DNA from: Serinus canaria | Taxonomy: Eukaryota; Chordata; Aves; Passeriformes; Fringillidae | DNA length: 64,000 nucleotides | Assembly (NCBI RefSeq): GCF_022539315.1 | Contig: NC_066316.1 | Coordinates: forward strand, 5,781,501 to 5,845,500 | Direction: 5' to 3' | Shown: piece after piece, positions 51,531 through 63,100 of the stretch | Layout: every line of letters starts with the position of its first letter | Numbering within the stretch: the stretch's first letter is position 1 | Made by a program: the position numbers and the translations under genes | The notes under the pieces: model-generated | The model's input: only the letters and a program-made list of their open reading frames with translations | Databases searched by the model: none | What the model was told of the DNA's origin: nothing

Positions 51531-51718
51531 AAGTACCACATTCTGTTTACAGATAATTTTTGTGTATTTGGTCAGACTCATCCCTTCTATGAATCTTCTG
51601 TTCTGAATAGGATCAGGGTAAGAATTTTAGTCAGCTTCTAGTGGTATTTGTTTTGTGAACCCTGGCTTTTAGGTCATGGTTATCATGTATCCAAACGGGG
51701 AGCTCTTCTCTGAGTTTA

Positions 51719-51750
51719 TTTTTTTAATTGCTCATTTTTTTAATTGCTCA
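51719..51750 (+). repeat. two-copy perfect tandem duplication, 16-bp unit
   Basis: TTTTTTTAATTGCTCA occurs at 51719-51734 and again, identical, at 51735-51750. Complete identity suggests a recent slippage or duplication event. Confidence 0.9.
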
Positions 51751-53474
51751 AACTAGTATTTAAATGTGGTATTTTTTAAAGTTCTATTTGTTTGTTATCT
51801 TAAATAATATAGACATTGAAAACTAAAATTACCATAACACATTCAATTTGCTATTTTATTCATGTAAGGACACTGGTATTTCATGGGTCTTGAAACAGAT
51901 AACAAGGCTAAACTTAGAGCCTGGGACTAGCAACAGAATTTGCATTATCTGAACTGCTGATTTAACTGGAGATTCCACTTCCCTCAGGAACTTAACTGGG
52001 GAGGGAAAAAAGACAAATATAATATGTTAATTTTATTGCTTTGTGCCTTGAAAGGTGCAGAGCCAGTTGGGAAAAGCACCTGGCAGAAGTGCTGGCTGGG
52101 ACACAGGGAGCTGCTGAGGGGAGCAGCCCTGCTCTGGTGAGTGTCCTTGTCTTTATCACACCTGGGGGAAGGTGATCAGTGACTGACTGAGCAGATGGCA
52201 TCTTTTACAGGAGTTTGATTTGCTGTGACAATCAAGGACACAATTCCCAAATGAAGAAAGCTCCTTGGTGGGAGAGGCTTGCCAGAGAGAATGCCTTGCA
52301 TTACCTTGTTCCATTTACCAGCAGCCCATAGGGGATAGGTGTGCAGGAGATGTTACCAAACATTCTTCCTGCAGGCTTATCCTCATCTCAGTCTCCTTTT
52401 TTCTTTGCAAACATCAACTCTTAGCCACTTAAGACCAACCATATTTTGTCACTCTATTTGACATTATTATATTCACAATTAATTTGTCAGTGAGCTATAC
52501 TTACAGATGCCTTAATGAAACCCAAACAAAACTGATTCATACAGAAATGAGGTATTCTTGCTTAGGAAAAGCACCAAAAAGATAGAACTTTAAAAAATCT
52601 GATTTCTGATAGTGAATCTTGTAAAACTGTGAGGCAAAACATTTTGGTGTTTTACTGCTTCTGTGTCATTTTAATCAGTTAAGGGGTTATTTTCTTCCCC
52701 CAAAATACTACAGTCTTACTAATTTAAGTTTAGATCACTCTTAAGCAGGACCCAAAAGTTATCTAGCACACTGACAATATCTCACTTTGCAAATTACTTC
52801 TAAGAAGAAAATATATTTTAGCAATTTAATATGTGTCTAAGATAAGTTTTCAAAACCAATACAGTGTATTTCCCTGTGTATTTTCACAGTGCTTTGTTTA
52901 ACATTTCATCTCCTGCATTCTACATACTCAAGTTCTAGGCTGCTCTTTCTGTATATAACTTACATTTCATTGTCAGGATGCCACAGCAATTTTTTCTAAT
53001 TAAAGAACTTCAAGTATTTTTATTCTCCCAGTGTTTCCTCCTAACTGTGTTTCTAAATTGATATTATAATAGAGCTTTCCTTTCATCTGTCTCCACACTA
53101 ATTTGTATTATTTTGGGAGGAAGAGATTTTATTAAATGCTACCAGAGATATTTCTACTTTTTTTTTTGTCACTAAAATCAGAAGTGTGAGAATTTGAGTC
53201 AGCAAAGACCATATATGCATTTTCACAATTAAAACCCCTTTTTTTAATAAAAGAAAAGATGTATGTTAGTCATCCTTAGTAGTTTCATGTGTGATTAAAG
53301 CCTGACTTGTTTTAAAACTAAATTAATCAGCTATATAAAAATCCATTTCCCATTCATTGTAATAGCATGTCATTTATCCTACTACTGGCCAAACTGAGTT
53401 TAAAGGGACAGCTCACTCTAGTGAATACCTGTGCACGTGTCTGTAGTATCTAGCTCTAGATAAATTTTCGTTTT

Positions 53475-53510
53475 ATTACTAAAATACTTCATACTATCAC
53501 TAAAATACTT
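53475..53510 (+). repeat. short imperfect tandem pair (21-bp period)
   Basis: ATTACTAAAATACTT (53475-53489) and ATCACTAAAATACTT (53496-53510) differ at one base and lie 21 bases apart. Confidence 0.65.
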
Positions 53511-53700
53511 TCCATTTCTTTGCAGGTATAATCCTGTGTCTGTCATGCTACTCATATAAGAAGAAATTAAAAGAAATGTTTTGATGTGTTTCTCTGCTTT
53601 ACTCAAGGCAATACTACTTGTTTTCAGCTAATAAACTCTTAACAAGATGAACCATGTCATTTTACAGAGTACACTGTTAAAATTTTCAAAACTTTTTGCC

Positions 53701-53950
53701 AGTTTGTATGGAATGACCTCACTCTGCCCCGAGTGTAAGTCGGAGAAAAGACACAAAGTTTCTCCCGTGGAGGTATTTAGGAGGTAATGTGTCTTTAAGT
53801 GTCTCCGCCTCTGAATCCACCCACTTCTTGATAGCTGCAGCAGCCTTGTTGACTCACAGGAGCCGTGTTCATGCAAGAGCCAGCAAGGAGCAGTAATTTT
53901 CAGAGATTTTAACAGCACACCTCCTGCCATGTATTTCACATTCTAGCTTG
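53701..53950 (+). promoter_or_regulatory. possible upstream exon or promoter block
   Basis: This short interval before the candidate exon has at least five CpG dinucleotides within about 150 bp (near 53730, 53741, 53766, 53806 and 53864), more than the surrounding DNA. It also holds a consensus AP-1 site TGACTCA at 53850-53856. I see no TATA box at a useful distance. An open frame on the minus strand (53628-53939) overlaps it but has no known domain. It may hold a 5' untranslated exon or transcription start for the gene whose coding exon is at 54159-54275. This is inference from position and base composition only. Confidence 0.3.
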
Positions 53951-54106
53951 CTGGGGCTGAAGCTGTATGAAAGAAAGTTTTATGTTTTGAAGAGATTGCA
54001 AAAGATAGTTCCTCCTCTCATCCTGGAAAATCCTGACAGACCAGTTGGATACCTTTCAGGCCTTAACCAAGAACTTTATCTTCTCATCCCACTGTCTTTT
54101 TTACAG

Positions 54107-54275
54107 TAGAAAGACCCGAGACACCCTTAAGAACTGAGAATCTGACTAATTTAAACAGATGGCTAATCCCAGTGCTGTGTGCAATGGACATCTACATCAT
54201 CATCATCATCAGAAACAGAATAACCTCTTAAAAAGTGGAATATCTAAGAAAAATGGAATCATTAAAGGCACGAAG
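54107..54275 (+). other. candidate spliced exon containing the start codon (5' UTR plus first 39 codons)
   Basis: The exon is bounded on the left by a polypyrimidine tract and acceptor (CCCACTGTCTTTTTTACAG ending at 54106). On the right is the donor GTAAGG (54276-54281). The first 52 bases would be 5' untranslated sequence if the acceptor is used. Alternatively transcription starts upstream and runs straight through. The upstream in-frame stop TAA at 54147-54149 fixes the frame and rules out an N-terminal extension through this exon. Confidence 0.5.
54159..54275 (+). CDS. first coding exon of an unidentified gene (39 residues, partial)
   Basis: ATG at 54159 opens a frame of exactly 39 codons that ends at a phase-0 splice donor. 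The peptide starts MANPSAVCNGHL, then has five histidines (residues 13-17, all CAT), then QKQNNLLKSG and a Lys/Gly/Ile-rich tail ending IIKGTK. It is hydrophilic and basic. It has no signal peptide or membrane segment and is probably a disordered N-terminus. The start context has G at +4 but C at -3, so it is only moderate. The in-frame stop 12 bases before the ATG supports this start. I do not recognise the protein. No matching second exon was found in the remaining 9.7 kb, which fits a long first intron of the kind seen in neuronal and developmental genes. The alternative is a chance ATG between splice-like signals. The frame falls below the usual open-frame length cut-off because it is cut by the intron. 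Confidence 0.5.
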
Positions 54276-57200
54276 GTAAGGTTTAATTGTTTACCCTAAT
54301 TGCCTCAATATTGAAAACAAATAGGTACTTGCAACATTACTTATTAAGCTGTTTTTCTGGTCATCTTAGTGTCCATTGAACAGCTTGTATGGATAAGGCT
54401 TGTGTGTTAATTTGTAATCGTGGGACCTAATGCTGCTTTTGTCTCTCCTAAACTGCAGAGAGAGTTGGGAATGCTCATGCAAATGCTGTTGATCCCATGG
54501 ACTGACTTAGTGTCTAGTTCATTTCAAACACAACAAACACAAAGTAGTAACTTCCTTCTAAAGCTTAACCGGTGGTGGACTTGACTTTGCAGTGTATTAA
54601 TCACTAGTGGAAAGCTGTTTTGTCAGCTTCAAGTGTGTGTGGAGTAATTTTTGAAATGTGATTTGTTACTCTACAAGTATAACAACAAAAATACGTGGGC
54701 AAGCAAAGCTGCCTTTTCATGATGTTTACATTTATGCAGGGATGGCGTAGCTGATCCCCACACTTTACTGATGCCTGCTATCCAGCCTTGGACTGCTTAA
54801 AATCCAAGCCAGTTTACTTTTTATTTTCTTAGGCTGTTCTCTTTGAAGCAGCACTTCTCACATACATGAATGTTTTGTAGATCTGTTGGCATGTAACATC
54901 CTGAAGAATTAACAAATCTAAAAGCATACTTTTACCAAAAGAGCCCAAATCTTAAAGGTTGTCTCTCTGTGATACCTGTTCTGACTGGGAGCTTGCTGTC
55001 TGTCTTGGAATGTCCTAATTCTGGATCTTGATGTGATCATTAGGAGAAAGTCTTGTAGTGATTATAAGAGGGCTGGCTTTGGAGCATGGTGTGGTAGTGA
55101 CAGGGGGGATGGAGAAGGGTGCTTGTGGAGCCTATGTGCTCACCTAACCATCCCTGTTAGGTTAGGAAGCTTTGGACAAGAACTGTGGTGAGGGCTCTGC
55201 TGTTTTACAAATAAACTGCTATCTTTTATCTTTCCCTAAATGGGGCTCTCACACGCCTTAGCACTCTAATGAGGGCACGCCCAGTGTCATGCCTAATGGT
55301 TGTCTGGCTTTAGGTGTCTCCCCTGGTATGAGTATTTCCCAATCACTGGCTTGTGTTGGATGAGGAAAGCAAAAAATCTTGCACAATGATTGAAAAAGAC
55401 CTTTCTTGGATTCGCTTCCAGAAACCTAATTCAGTATCCTCTTAGATATCACATACACCTCCTCATCATTTTGTACATTAGCTATTGCCACCATGGGGTT
55501 CTAAGTCTTTGCTTTACACTTGTGACAGATTTCAAGGACTAAGCTTTGCCATTCAGTTACTGTTAACCTGCTGCAAATAAGTGACTTTGAAATCCCAGGA
55601 GGGCATTAATTAGTATTTCCACCTTAATAAAAAAGAGAAGTAAACAGCTAGAGAAGTAATGACTAATATTACTGAGCATGAGCAAAAAAAAAAAAAAAAA
55701 AGAAATAAATATTGGCCTGAAAGGGGTGGCAAAGAAATGAAGGAAATATTATTAGATGCACCTTCAAGATTAGTGAAGTCTTACAAGCACCACATGGTTG
55801 GAGGAGAAAGTGTTTTACCCTGCTGTGTGATATCTGACAGTAGAACTGAGCCACTTGTAAATGCCATCCCTGGCTGAGGGAAGTGGTGAGGAAGTGAAGG
55901 CTTAGAAAGTTCAGGAGGCTTATCAAAGGCAGATTTGGTAAGTCTGGGTCGAGCACCGTGCTCACAATTGCATACCATTTCCCCTTTCTTCTTGCTCCAA
56001 ACACAGAAAGAAGGAAACAATAACAGACGAGAGTCCTGAATGAACCAGGAATCTCACTCCTGGCAGGAATCTCCCCATTCCTGTCTGGTCTGTTTCCCCG
56101 CCCCAGCTGCCTCACCCTGTTCAGTGCTTATGCTTGATGCTATTTTACAGGAACAGATTCTGTTCCTTCCTCCCTGTGCTGTTCAGGAGCCTCAGTGCTG
56201 GAGGTGTGCACACACTCCTCCCTGTGCTCGCACTGGCCACTCCTCGCTGGGCTGTGCTTCCCACTTTGCAAGCTGGGATCTGAGAAGCAGGGAATATGGC
56301 AGCTTGGTGCACAAGGAAGCCTCCACAAGGCTTCCAGGTTTCTCTTAATTCCAGTCATTCTTTCTTCTTCCTCTTTTGCTCTTCAGCCACCTTGCCCCTA
56401 TTTCCCCTAACACTCTGGCACACACATTTATGTACTTTACTGCCCGTGCAGTAAATTAATTGACCATTTAATACCTTATACAGCAGAAATATAGTGCTGG
56501 TGTATTCAGGGGATGTGACTGGTGATGCTGTTTCCAGACTTGTGATAGTTCCAAAACTTTTGGGCTTAGTTACAGCTGTGCTACTTGGCAAGGAGGGAAG
56601 GAGGGAGAGATGCTGTGGTTTGAGAGAGGCAACTAGTGCAGAGACTGCAGTGAGTGAATGGCACAGTGATGGCTTCTAGGCCTGTACAATTGTCTGACTG
56701 GAACATCAGGCTTTGCAGCAATCAGATCTATAAACCCTTTTTTTCCAAGGGAGCCCCCAGGAAGCACTGGCTTCAGGAAATGCTGGCTTTGGAAATATTT
56801 GTTTTGAAAACACCTGCTAAAGAACAATGTGTTTTGCATCTTAATGATGTAAGAACATTTTGTGTGTCTGTGCGTGCTTAACAGAAATAGAGAAGCAATT
56901 CTGATACCACAAAACCCCCTGGGTTTCTAAAGGATTTTGTTTAATGGGTTGGGAAAGGTAATTAGGGATGATCAAATGTGGGGGAGAAGGGAGGCTCTCT
57001 TTGCTTCTAGCAATCTGTGGCACTCCAAGGTCAGAAAGGAGGTAGCTGAGTGATAAAGAAGCAGTGAAGCATCCTACCAGAAGAGAAGCTGGTTTTTTTG
57101 GGGAAGTGCTGGAGTGCTTTGGGGTGGGACTGCTTGTTCAGGTAGCTTCTGTGATTGTTTTAAGTCAGGTTCACTCAATTCTAGCTGATAGCACAGACTC

Positions 57201-59279
57201 TCCATGTACTAATGGACATCAGGCTTAACCATGTCCCCACAGGCATGCTGCATCCTGGTATTCTTTGGAAGCTGGGCCGTAGTATGACCTAAACTTTGGG
57301 AGGTGGTTGTGGACCATGTCTTCCACTTTGTTCATGCTTTTAACAGAGGCAGATGCTTCATGTTCTTCCAGGATCCATAGTATGGACATTCTTTGCCCAA
57401 AGCACTATTCAGTAGCTAACCTATTTATTTATGTACCTGTATTGGCCAGGAGAAAGTATTTTCCTAGTGATGGTTTCTTTGCTGTTATATTGCTGTTGAT
57501 TGGGTACCTATAATAGGGGACATTGTATTTTTAAAACAATAAATATGTTTGTCTAGTGGAAACTTTTTTTTCCTCTTATAAAAAACACATGCAACAATTC
57601 CAATTTTTTGATAAATTATTTCCTTGGATGCTTTAGCCTCCAAGACATTATAAAGCAATTTGTAAACTCACTATTTTTATGTTCTGCACTGAGAATGGCA
57701 GGGCTTGGAAGAAACGTGTACTCAGCAAGACAATAGGCTTTTCCAAGGATTTTAAGCTCCTTGTGAAAGCAAAAAAGAATCTGGGATGAGATCCAACACA
57801 GTAACATCTGCCCCACTTATCTAATGGCCCAAAAATGTGATAGTCTCCAATATTTGGAGGGTCCAAAATTCAAAAGCTGTTTATCTTTAACTTCTGTCCT
57901 GTTACATCTGAATCTCTTCCTAGCTGTTCTACTCAGCCATTTGGTTCAATATTCCAGCATCCAGTCTCAGTCCCTTCCATGCTCTTGGCACCCTTGTTTC
58001 TTTCCTCTCTTTTCTGCTTTCCAATTTATTACCTAATGATGATCTTCAAGAAAACACTGATTGTTTAGAAAGAGAGTCATGAAAGGAATATGCCATGCAA
58101 CTGTTCTCATGGCAGTAACTTTCTTATATGTTGTAAAGGCCTCCTGTAATTTCTTTGCTCTCTCTTCACCAGTGCGGACAGCACTTCAAGTGTTTTTGCA
58201 AACCTGGTGTAAGCGGGGCATTTTAGATGCATACTCAATATAAATGTTAAAGAGTCTGGTAGGAACAGAAAATAACTAATTCCCACAATCAGAGTCAAGC
58301 AATAAGGGTTATTATCAATAAAGGAAGAGCAAGGAGAGAGGGTTAAGGCTGATCAGGCCTTTCCAGCTGTTTGCGGCTTCAGTTGTGCAGCCATAATGAT
58401 CTACCAACATAATATGATTTTTTCTGAAATATCTTCATATTTCGATATTGGTTTGGGTAAAAACAAATTGAAAGGGAACTTCATTGAGTCCAGCCTGTTT
58501 CACTTGGAGCACCTCAGCATTCTGGGCATTTTTCATTGTGCATGTGTTCGTGTAAAGTGCAACTGCAATTTTCCCTCAGGAAAAAGTGGAGATTTGGTTT
58601 TCAGTCAGATTCTCTGCCAATTACTGTAGCTGTTGCTTCAGCTGCACCAGAGATTCGATCTCCTCATCCTCAGCTCCTGCCTCCTTTTCTCCTTGGTTTC
58701 AAGCCTGAGAAATGTGTTGCTTTGCACCTGCCCTCTCAGATGATAATCACAGGTCTCGGATCCACGCCCTTGTTTCTGTCATCTGCCCTGCTATGTGATG
58801 AGCTCAATGCATTGGAAGCAGGAAACACTGGGGACATCTTTCTGCAGCCGAGGTGTCACCACTGTGTGGGCACATGTAACAGTCTCTGGCTCTCGTAGCA
58901 ATGCTTTGAGCATGTTGCATGAGGCTTTACATGCAAGGCTGAGATTTTTCACATAGCTCAATATATAAGGTTGGTCTAAAGTCATTACCCTCTTAACACC
59001 TGGAAATCTCTAAATGCAGGTAATTAAATTTTGGGAGGTAAAGCCTTTACAAAAATAACAGATAGTAATTTACTTTGGCTTGAAAGACTCAGCATGTCAG
59101 GTCTTTAAGGTCAGCCTCCTCTTAGCACAGTAACAGCTCATCCTTCTACTCATGAAAGCAAGTAAATTGTTGGGAAACTGGATTAGCTACACACACATAA
59201 CTCATGGCTGAGCTCCAGTGCAAAAATAAGCAGTATACAAGAGATAGAAACAAGAATGGCCTTTGAAAGAGGAATTTTG
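54276..59279. other. probable intron 1 (left part), no exon recognised
   Basis: Non-coding sequence following the splice donor. There is an A run at about 55684-55702. A slightly GC-richer segment at 56.04-56.35 kb has frames on both strands but no known domain or convincing exon boundaries. The stretch is also compatible with plain intergenic DNA if the 54.1 kb exon is not real. Confidence 0.4.
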
Positions 59280-60140
59280 AAACATTCTGGGGGAATGTAG
59301 CAGTGGCATTAGGTAAGCCAAAGATCTCCTGGAGTCAACATTTGCAAGGAATGTCAAGGGAAGCAAGAACAGATCTTGCTGCTGCATTAGTAGTAGATGA
59401 ATGAACAAGGAAAATGTGTCCCATCAACAAATGGGGTGGGTGACTTAGTGACCACAGATGCAGGTAAGGTGTACTCTGTGCTTTCTTCGACTCACTTTTC
59501 ACAATCAAAGTTGTCCAAGCCTCTGTGTTGTCAAACTACCAGCAGTGACAGAAGGTTGATTCAAGGATCTCTTGAGAAATGGCAACCCATACAAGGGCGT
59601 GGGATCAGGAGGGAAGCACTCATGTGTGGTAGGTGATATCACAGTGATCTCACACACTATCAGCTTTGGAAGCTCCCAGATGTCAAAGATCCCTCATAAC
59701 TTCAGAGAAATGTCCCACCTGTCTTCAAAAGGCAGGTCATTTCTAGCAGAGGTTGCTGTTGGGAGCATAGAGAGGAGATGATTTGGAACAGCAAGCATAG
59801 ATGTACCAGAGATAAATAATGTTTGACTGACTTTGTCTTCTATGCTGAGGTGACTAGATTTTTCTATGAGAGGTAAGTGATGGAGGTCACCTACCCTGAC
59901 ATTGGCCACACCACCCTCATGTGCTACTTGGGGCATTACGGTCTCGATGGGCAGACTGCTGGGGGGGTAATAACTGGCTGGATCATCAGGCTCACAGAGT
60001 GGTGGGTAATGGTTCATACTTGGCCTGCAGGCTGGAGGGAGTTTCACATCTGTGGAGGGGGAATCAAGGTATGGGTAATAGCAGTGGGACATATGGAGCC
60101 TTTCAGGGCTCAGCTAGGCAAAACCCTGAGTGCCCTGCTG
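59280..60140 (+). pseudogene. decayed CR1 LINE ORF2 (endonuclease/reverse-transcriptase linker and early RT) remnant
   Basis: CR1 ORF2 encodes the endonuclease and reverse transcriptase of the element. Here only a heavily mutated part of the middle survives, in sense orientation. Recognisable words follow in CR1 order. GCAAGGAATGTCAAGGGAAG (about 59343) is followed by GGAAAATGTGTCCC and GGGTGACTTAGTGACCACAG (59439-59458). Then come GTGCTTTCTTCGACTCACTT with TTCACA (corresponding to the CR1 stretch for Ala-Phe-Phe-Ala-Ser-Val-Phe-Thr), CTTGAGAAATGGCAACCCAT with ACAAG, CCACCTGTCTTCAAAAGGCA, ATGTTTGACTGACTTTGTCT, CACCTACCCTGACATTGGCC and TAACTGGCTGGATCATCAGG. Many stops and frameshifts make it non-functional. 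The minus-strand frame at 59694-60092 is a shadow. Ends are approximate, and no CR1 3' untranslated end is visible after it. Confidence 0.7.
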
Positions 60141-63100
60141 GGAATTTGGTCTTGACCTGCCTTTTAAAGATGAAGATGAAACAGAGACCATCCAGTCCCA
60201 TGAGTCTGTGACCTTTCAGTGCAAGGAGGCAGCATTTCTGTGGTGAGTCAGCAGTAGTGATCCAAAAATGGATGGAATTGATGCAGAACCTCAGTCAGGC
60301 TTCTATGAATATTTGTCTGGCCAGCAGCTTATTCGTGCTCAATAGAGATAACTGGTAATAGAAAGCCATGGTGTGGCTAGTGCTGTTGTCTGCCAGTTTA
60401 CATCCTTTCAGCATGAGAATTAATTACCTTTGCAAGCTTTAAGTGGCAGTCTGGCTTTCAGAAACGAGAAAGGTGAAAAGCATCTTCTACCTGCAATGTC
60501 AGTGGGGGATGTGGCTGGATGTGTTCCATTGTAGAAGCAAGTTCATTAATAATAATGAGCTGAATGATAAGATAATGATTGCTTAGGGTCTGTTTGGGTC
60601 TCTGTGTGAGCTGGCATAAACAGGACCCAGGGATGACCACAGAACACTGAATGAAATGAAAATAGTAAATTTATTTCTATTACCTTGTCAAACCAGGGAT
60701 CCCCAAAGCAGCACCTAGGCAGACCCACATGAGCAGGGGCACCAGAAAACTCAGTTCTTGCTCAGTCCTTGCTAGAGGATCTCTGAACCTGCTGTTTTCA
60801 CCTGTATTTCAGTGCCTGTCACAGGTGTGGATTACCTCCCTGCTTTGGTCTTTCCCACAGCAGGGAAGGAATCTCAAGCATGTTTGATTGAGTGCCTTTA
60901 AGTCTATCTCAGGCCTCTTATTGAAACACAGACATTGAACTTAGCCAACACACAAAGCTGAGCAACAACTGGTATATGTGTTTTTCTACACCTCAGCTGC
61001 AGATCACTTCAGCATGTTTATTATTCTCCTCAGCAATCTTCTGTTATGTTCCCACAGTTTCTATAAAATCTGACTTTTCACCAGAAAAACGTTTAGCATC
61101 GTGCTGCCTCTCTCACAGCTTGCTCTTTGCATGTGTGCAGTGGTGTTTCAAGTCCTGGTTTATAGGGTACAAGACAACCATAAAAATCCTAATTCATCAT
61201 GATATGCAGGTCAGTTTCTTCTGCCAATAGACATATGAACTCTCTCGTGGATTTTTGGTTTTTTACTTTCCTTTTTAAGACAAGTAATTTTTGTTGTGGC
61301 TAGGACTGTGGCATTAACCAGCAAAGCAGGAAATTAAATTTCCCTACAATGACCAGTGGCTCAGCCAGAGAATTTCTGCCATTCCTGGCAGCTAATTTTT
61401 CCACAGAAAATACTTTGAGAAAGCAACCCAGACAGGAATTTTGTGAGGCTATTGTCTGAGAGTTGTCATTGTGGGATGGATATGGAATTATGGCATGGAA
61501 TATGAAAGAAAAACACCAGTTAAGGAGAAGAGCAGGCAGCAGGACCAGCAGTGTTTTGTGCCAGACTGAAGAGGAATTGAAGTGTATTGCACTTAAGGAT
61601 ACATGAATTCAGACAGATGACCAGAGCATTCTGTGAGATACCTTTAGTATAAAACTGTGAGGTGAAGAGCTGAATTTCCAGGGTAGATGCCATCTATATA
61701 CACCCCTGTCTTCAGAACAAAGTAATATTTAACCTATTCTGGCCAAGTGTCTTCATCCCACCTGAAGTATTTTGAATTTCTAGAACATCCAGGGTAGATG
61801 TAATACAGTAATGCCTTATCTGTTCTACTGATCATCTCAGGGTTCTTTGGGAAGGCATTCAGCTGTATCCTTGCCTTCATTCCTTTGATCAAGCACAGGC
61901 ATGTGCTCTGTCATTTCCCCCTCTTCCAAAAAATTTGGTCTTCTCCATCAGCCTGCCAAGACATGAGGGTTTATTCACCTAAAAAAGAAATATGGGAAGA
62001 CAAATTTGAGATGCAGAGCTGAGACTTGTAGCCATTTCAGCTGACGTGATGCTGCACTCTGCTTCCTCCAGGAATTTCCATTTGAGTTTCTTCTTCCCTG
62101 TTGCTGCTGCTGATTCATACAGCCTGAAGAGCTGCCACACATCTCTCCATGTGACTCACATGTAGCTAGCTGAGACTTCAGCCTGCCTAATCTCACAGCC
62201 CAAAGCTGTCAGCTTACACCTGGGATCACAGCAGCCAATTTGTATGTTCTTGAGCTTCCCAGGCCTGTTCTGCAGGAGAAAGCCTCAATCTAGCTTAGAA
62301 TTTCCATCTCCTGCCCATTTGCTGTGTATCCACAAAACTTGGATTGTCTTCTGAAAGGAACACTTCTTCCTCTGTCATCACCAGGTTGCATTTCCTGCAG
62401 GTAAAGGTAAGCTGCAGCCAGGTTCTTGTGCACACTGTTGTGGGGGAGATTTGTCAAGATCAGCCACGCTGCTGCCTGGGGAGGGCAGGACACAGATGTT
62501 TCCACCCAGTCCCAGCAGCCATGTGCCAGTGACTAGTGATTTACATGAGACCTTGGAGGTCAGGAAATACAACCTGAGAAATAAATTTAGGACCACCTAT
62601 GGCTGTCACATTGTACCTCATTGTCAGTCAGTCTCAGCCCTGTGATCTGATCAAACGCATTTCCTGCTGACCAACCTCAAAACTTTGAGTGCTGCACAGA
62701 TCCCAACACCAAGCTACAAAACAATTCAAAGTGGATAAGATTTTTGAAGGCATTTCATGGTCCAAGAAAGCATTTTGAAAAATCATGTTTCCTCTGCTTT
62801 TTGAGATCATATTCATGCCAGTTTCTGAGTTTGAGCTTTTGAACTTCCAACAATCTCTTGGCATCAGTCATGCTCAGAGGGAATGTTTTACTTTGTCTCT
62901 GGCACAAAATGTGTGTCTGCAAGTTTCTTGAAGTCATCTCTTTTTTATAAAAGGGTCTTTGTAAATTGCTCCCCTGTGCAATATTTTCTTCACATCACTG
63001 TTATATAAACAGCTTGTCTGTTTGCATATGTGGGTGGTAAAAGTGCTTGGGAGGTTCTAGCAGATAGAAAGGTGTGTTAATCTTGAAGAGGGGAATCTTC

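Larger units (their letters stand above)
47531..53700. other. gene-free DNA
   Basis: AT-rich sequence without a supported exon. Separately listed are the 11-bp palindrome at 47993-48016, the AAT tract at 48297-48337, the 22-bp tandem pair at 50804-50847, the T/G-rich block at 51312-51530, the 16-bp tandem pair at 51719-51750 and the 21-bp tandem pair at 53475-53510. Two GC-richer patches (49.35-49.5 kb and 52.06-52.14 kb) show no recognised coding sequence. Confidence 0.5.

Noticed and set aside
51216..51641. Lys/Asn/Pro-rich frame on minus and Phe/Gly-rich frame on plus
   Set aside because: By-products of the T/G-rich low-complexity block.
55669..56115. 148-codon minus-strand frame
   Set aside because: Its C-terminal part runs into a poly-A/T tract (poly-Phe). 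It has no family resemblance and overlaps frames on the other strand.
58536..58898. 120-codon plus-strand frame, considered as a second exon for the 54.1 kb gene
   Set aside because: No phase-0 acceptor and donor pair that would give a sensible exon, no known domain, and low-complexity composition.
59694..60092. 132-codon minus-strand frame rich in Pro and Ser
   Set aside because: It is the antisense of the decayed CR1 ORF2 fragment.
60640..60900. Possible further LTR (TTTATT and a CA-ended segment)
   Set aside because: No second copy, no target duplication and no match to the LTR landmarks seen at 8 kb.
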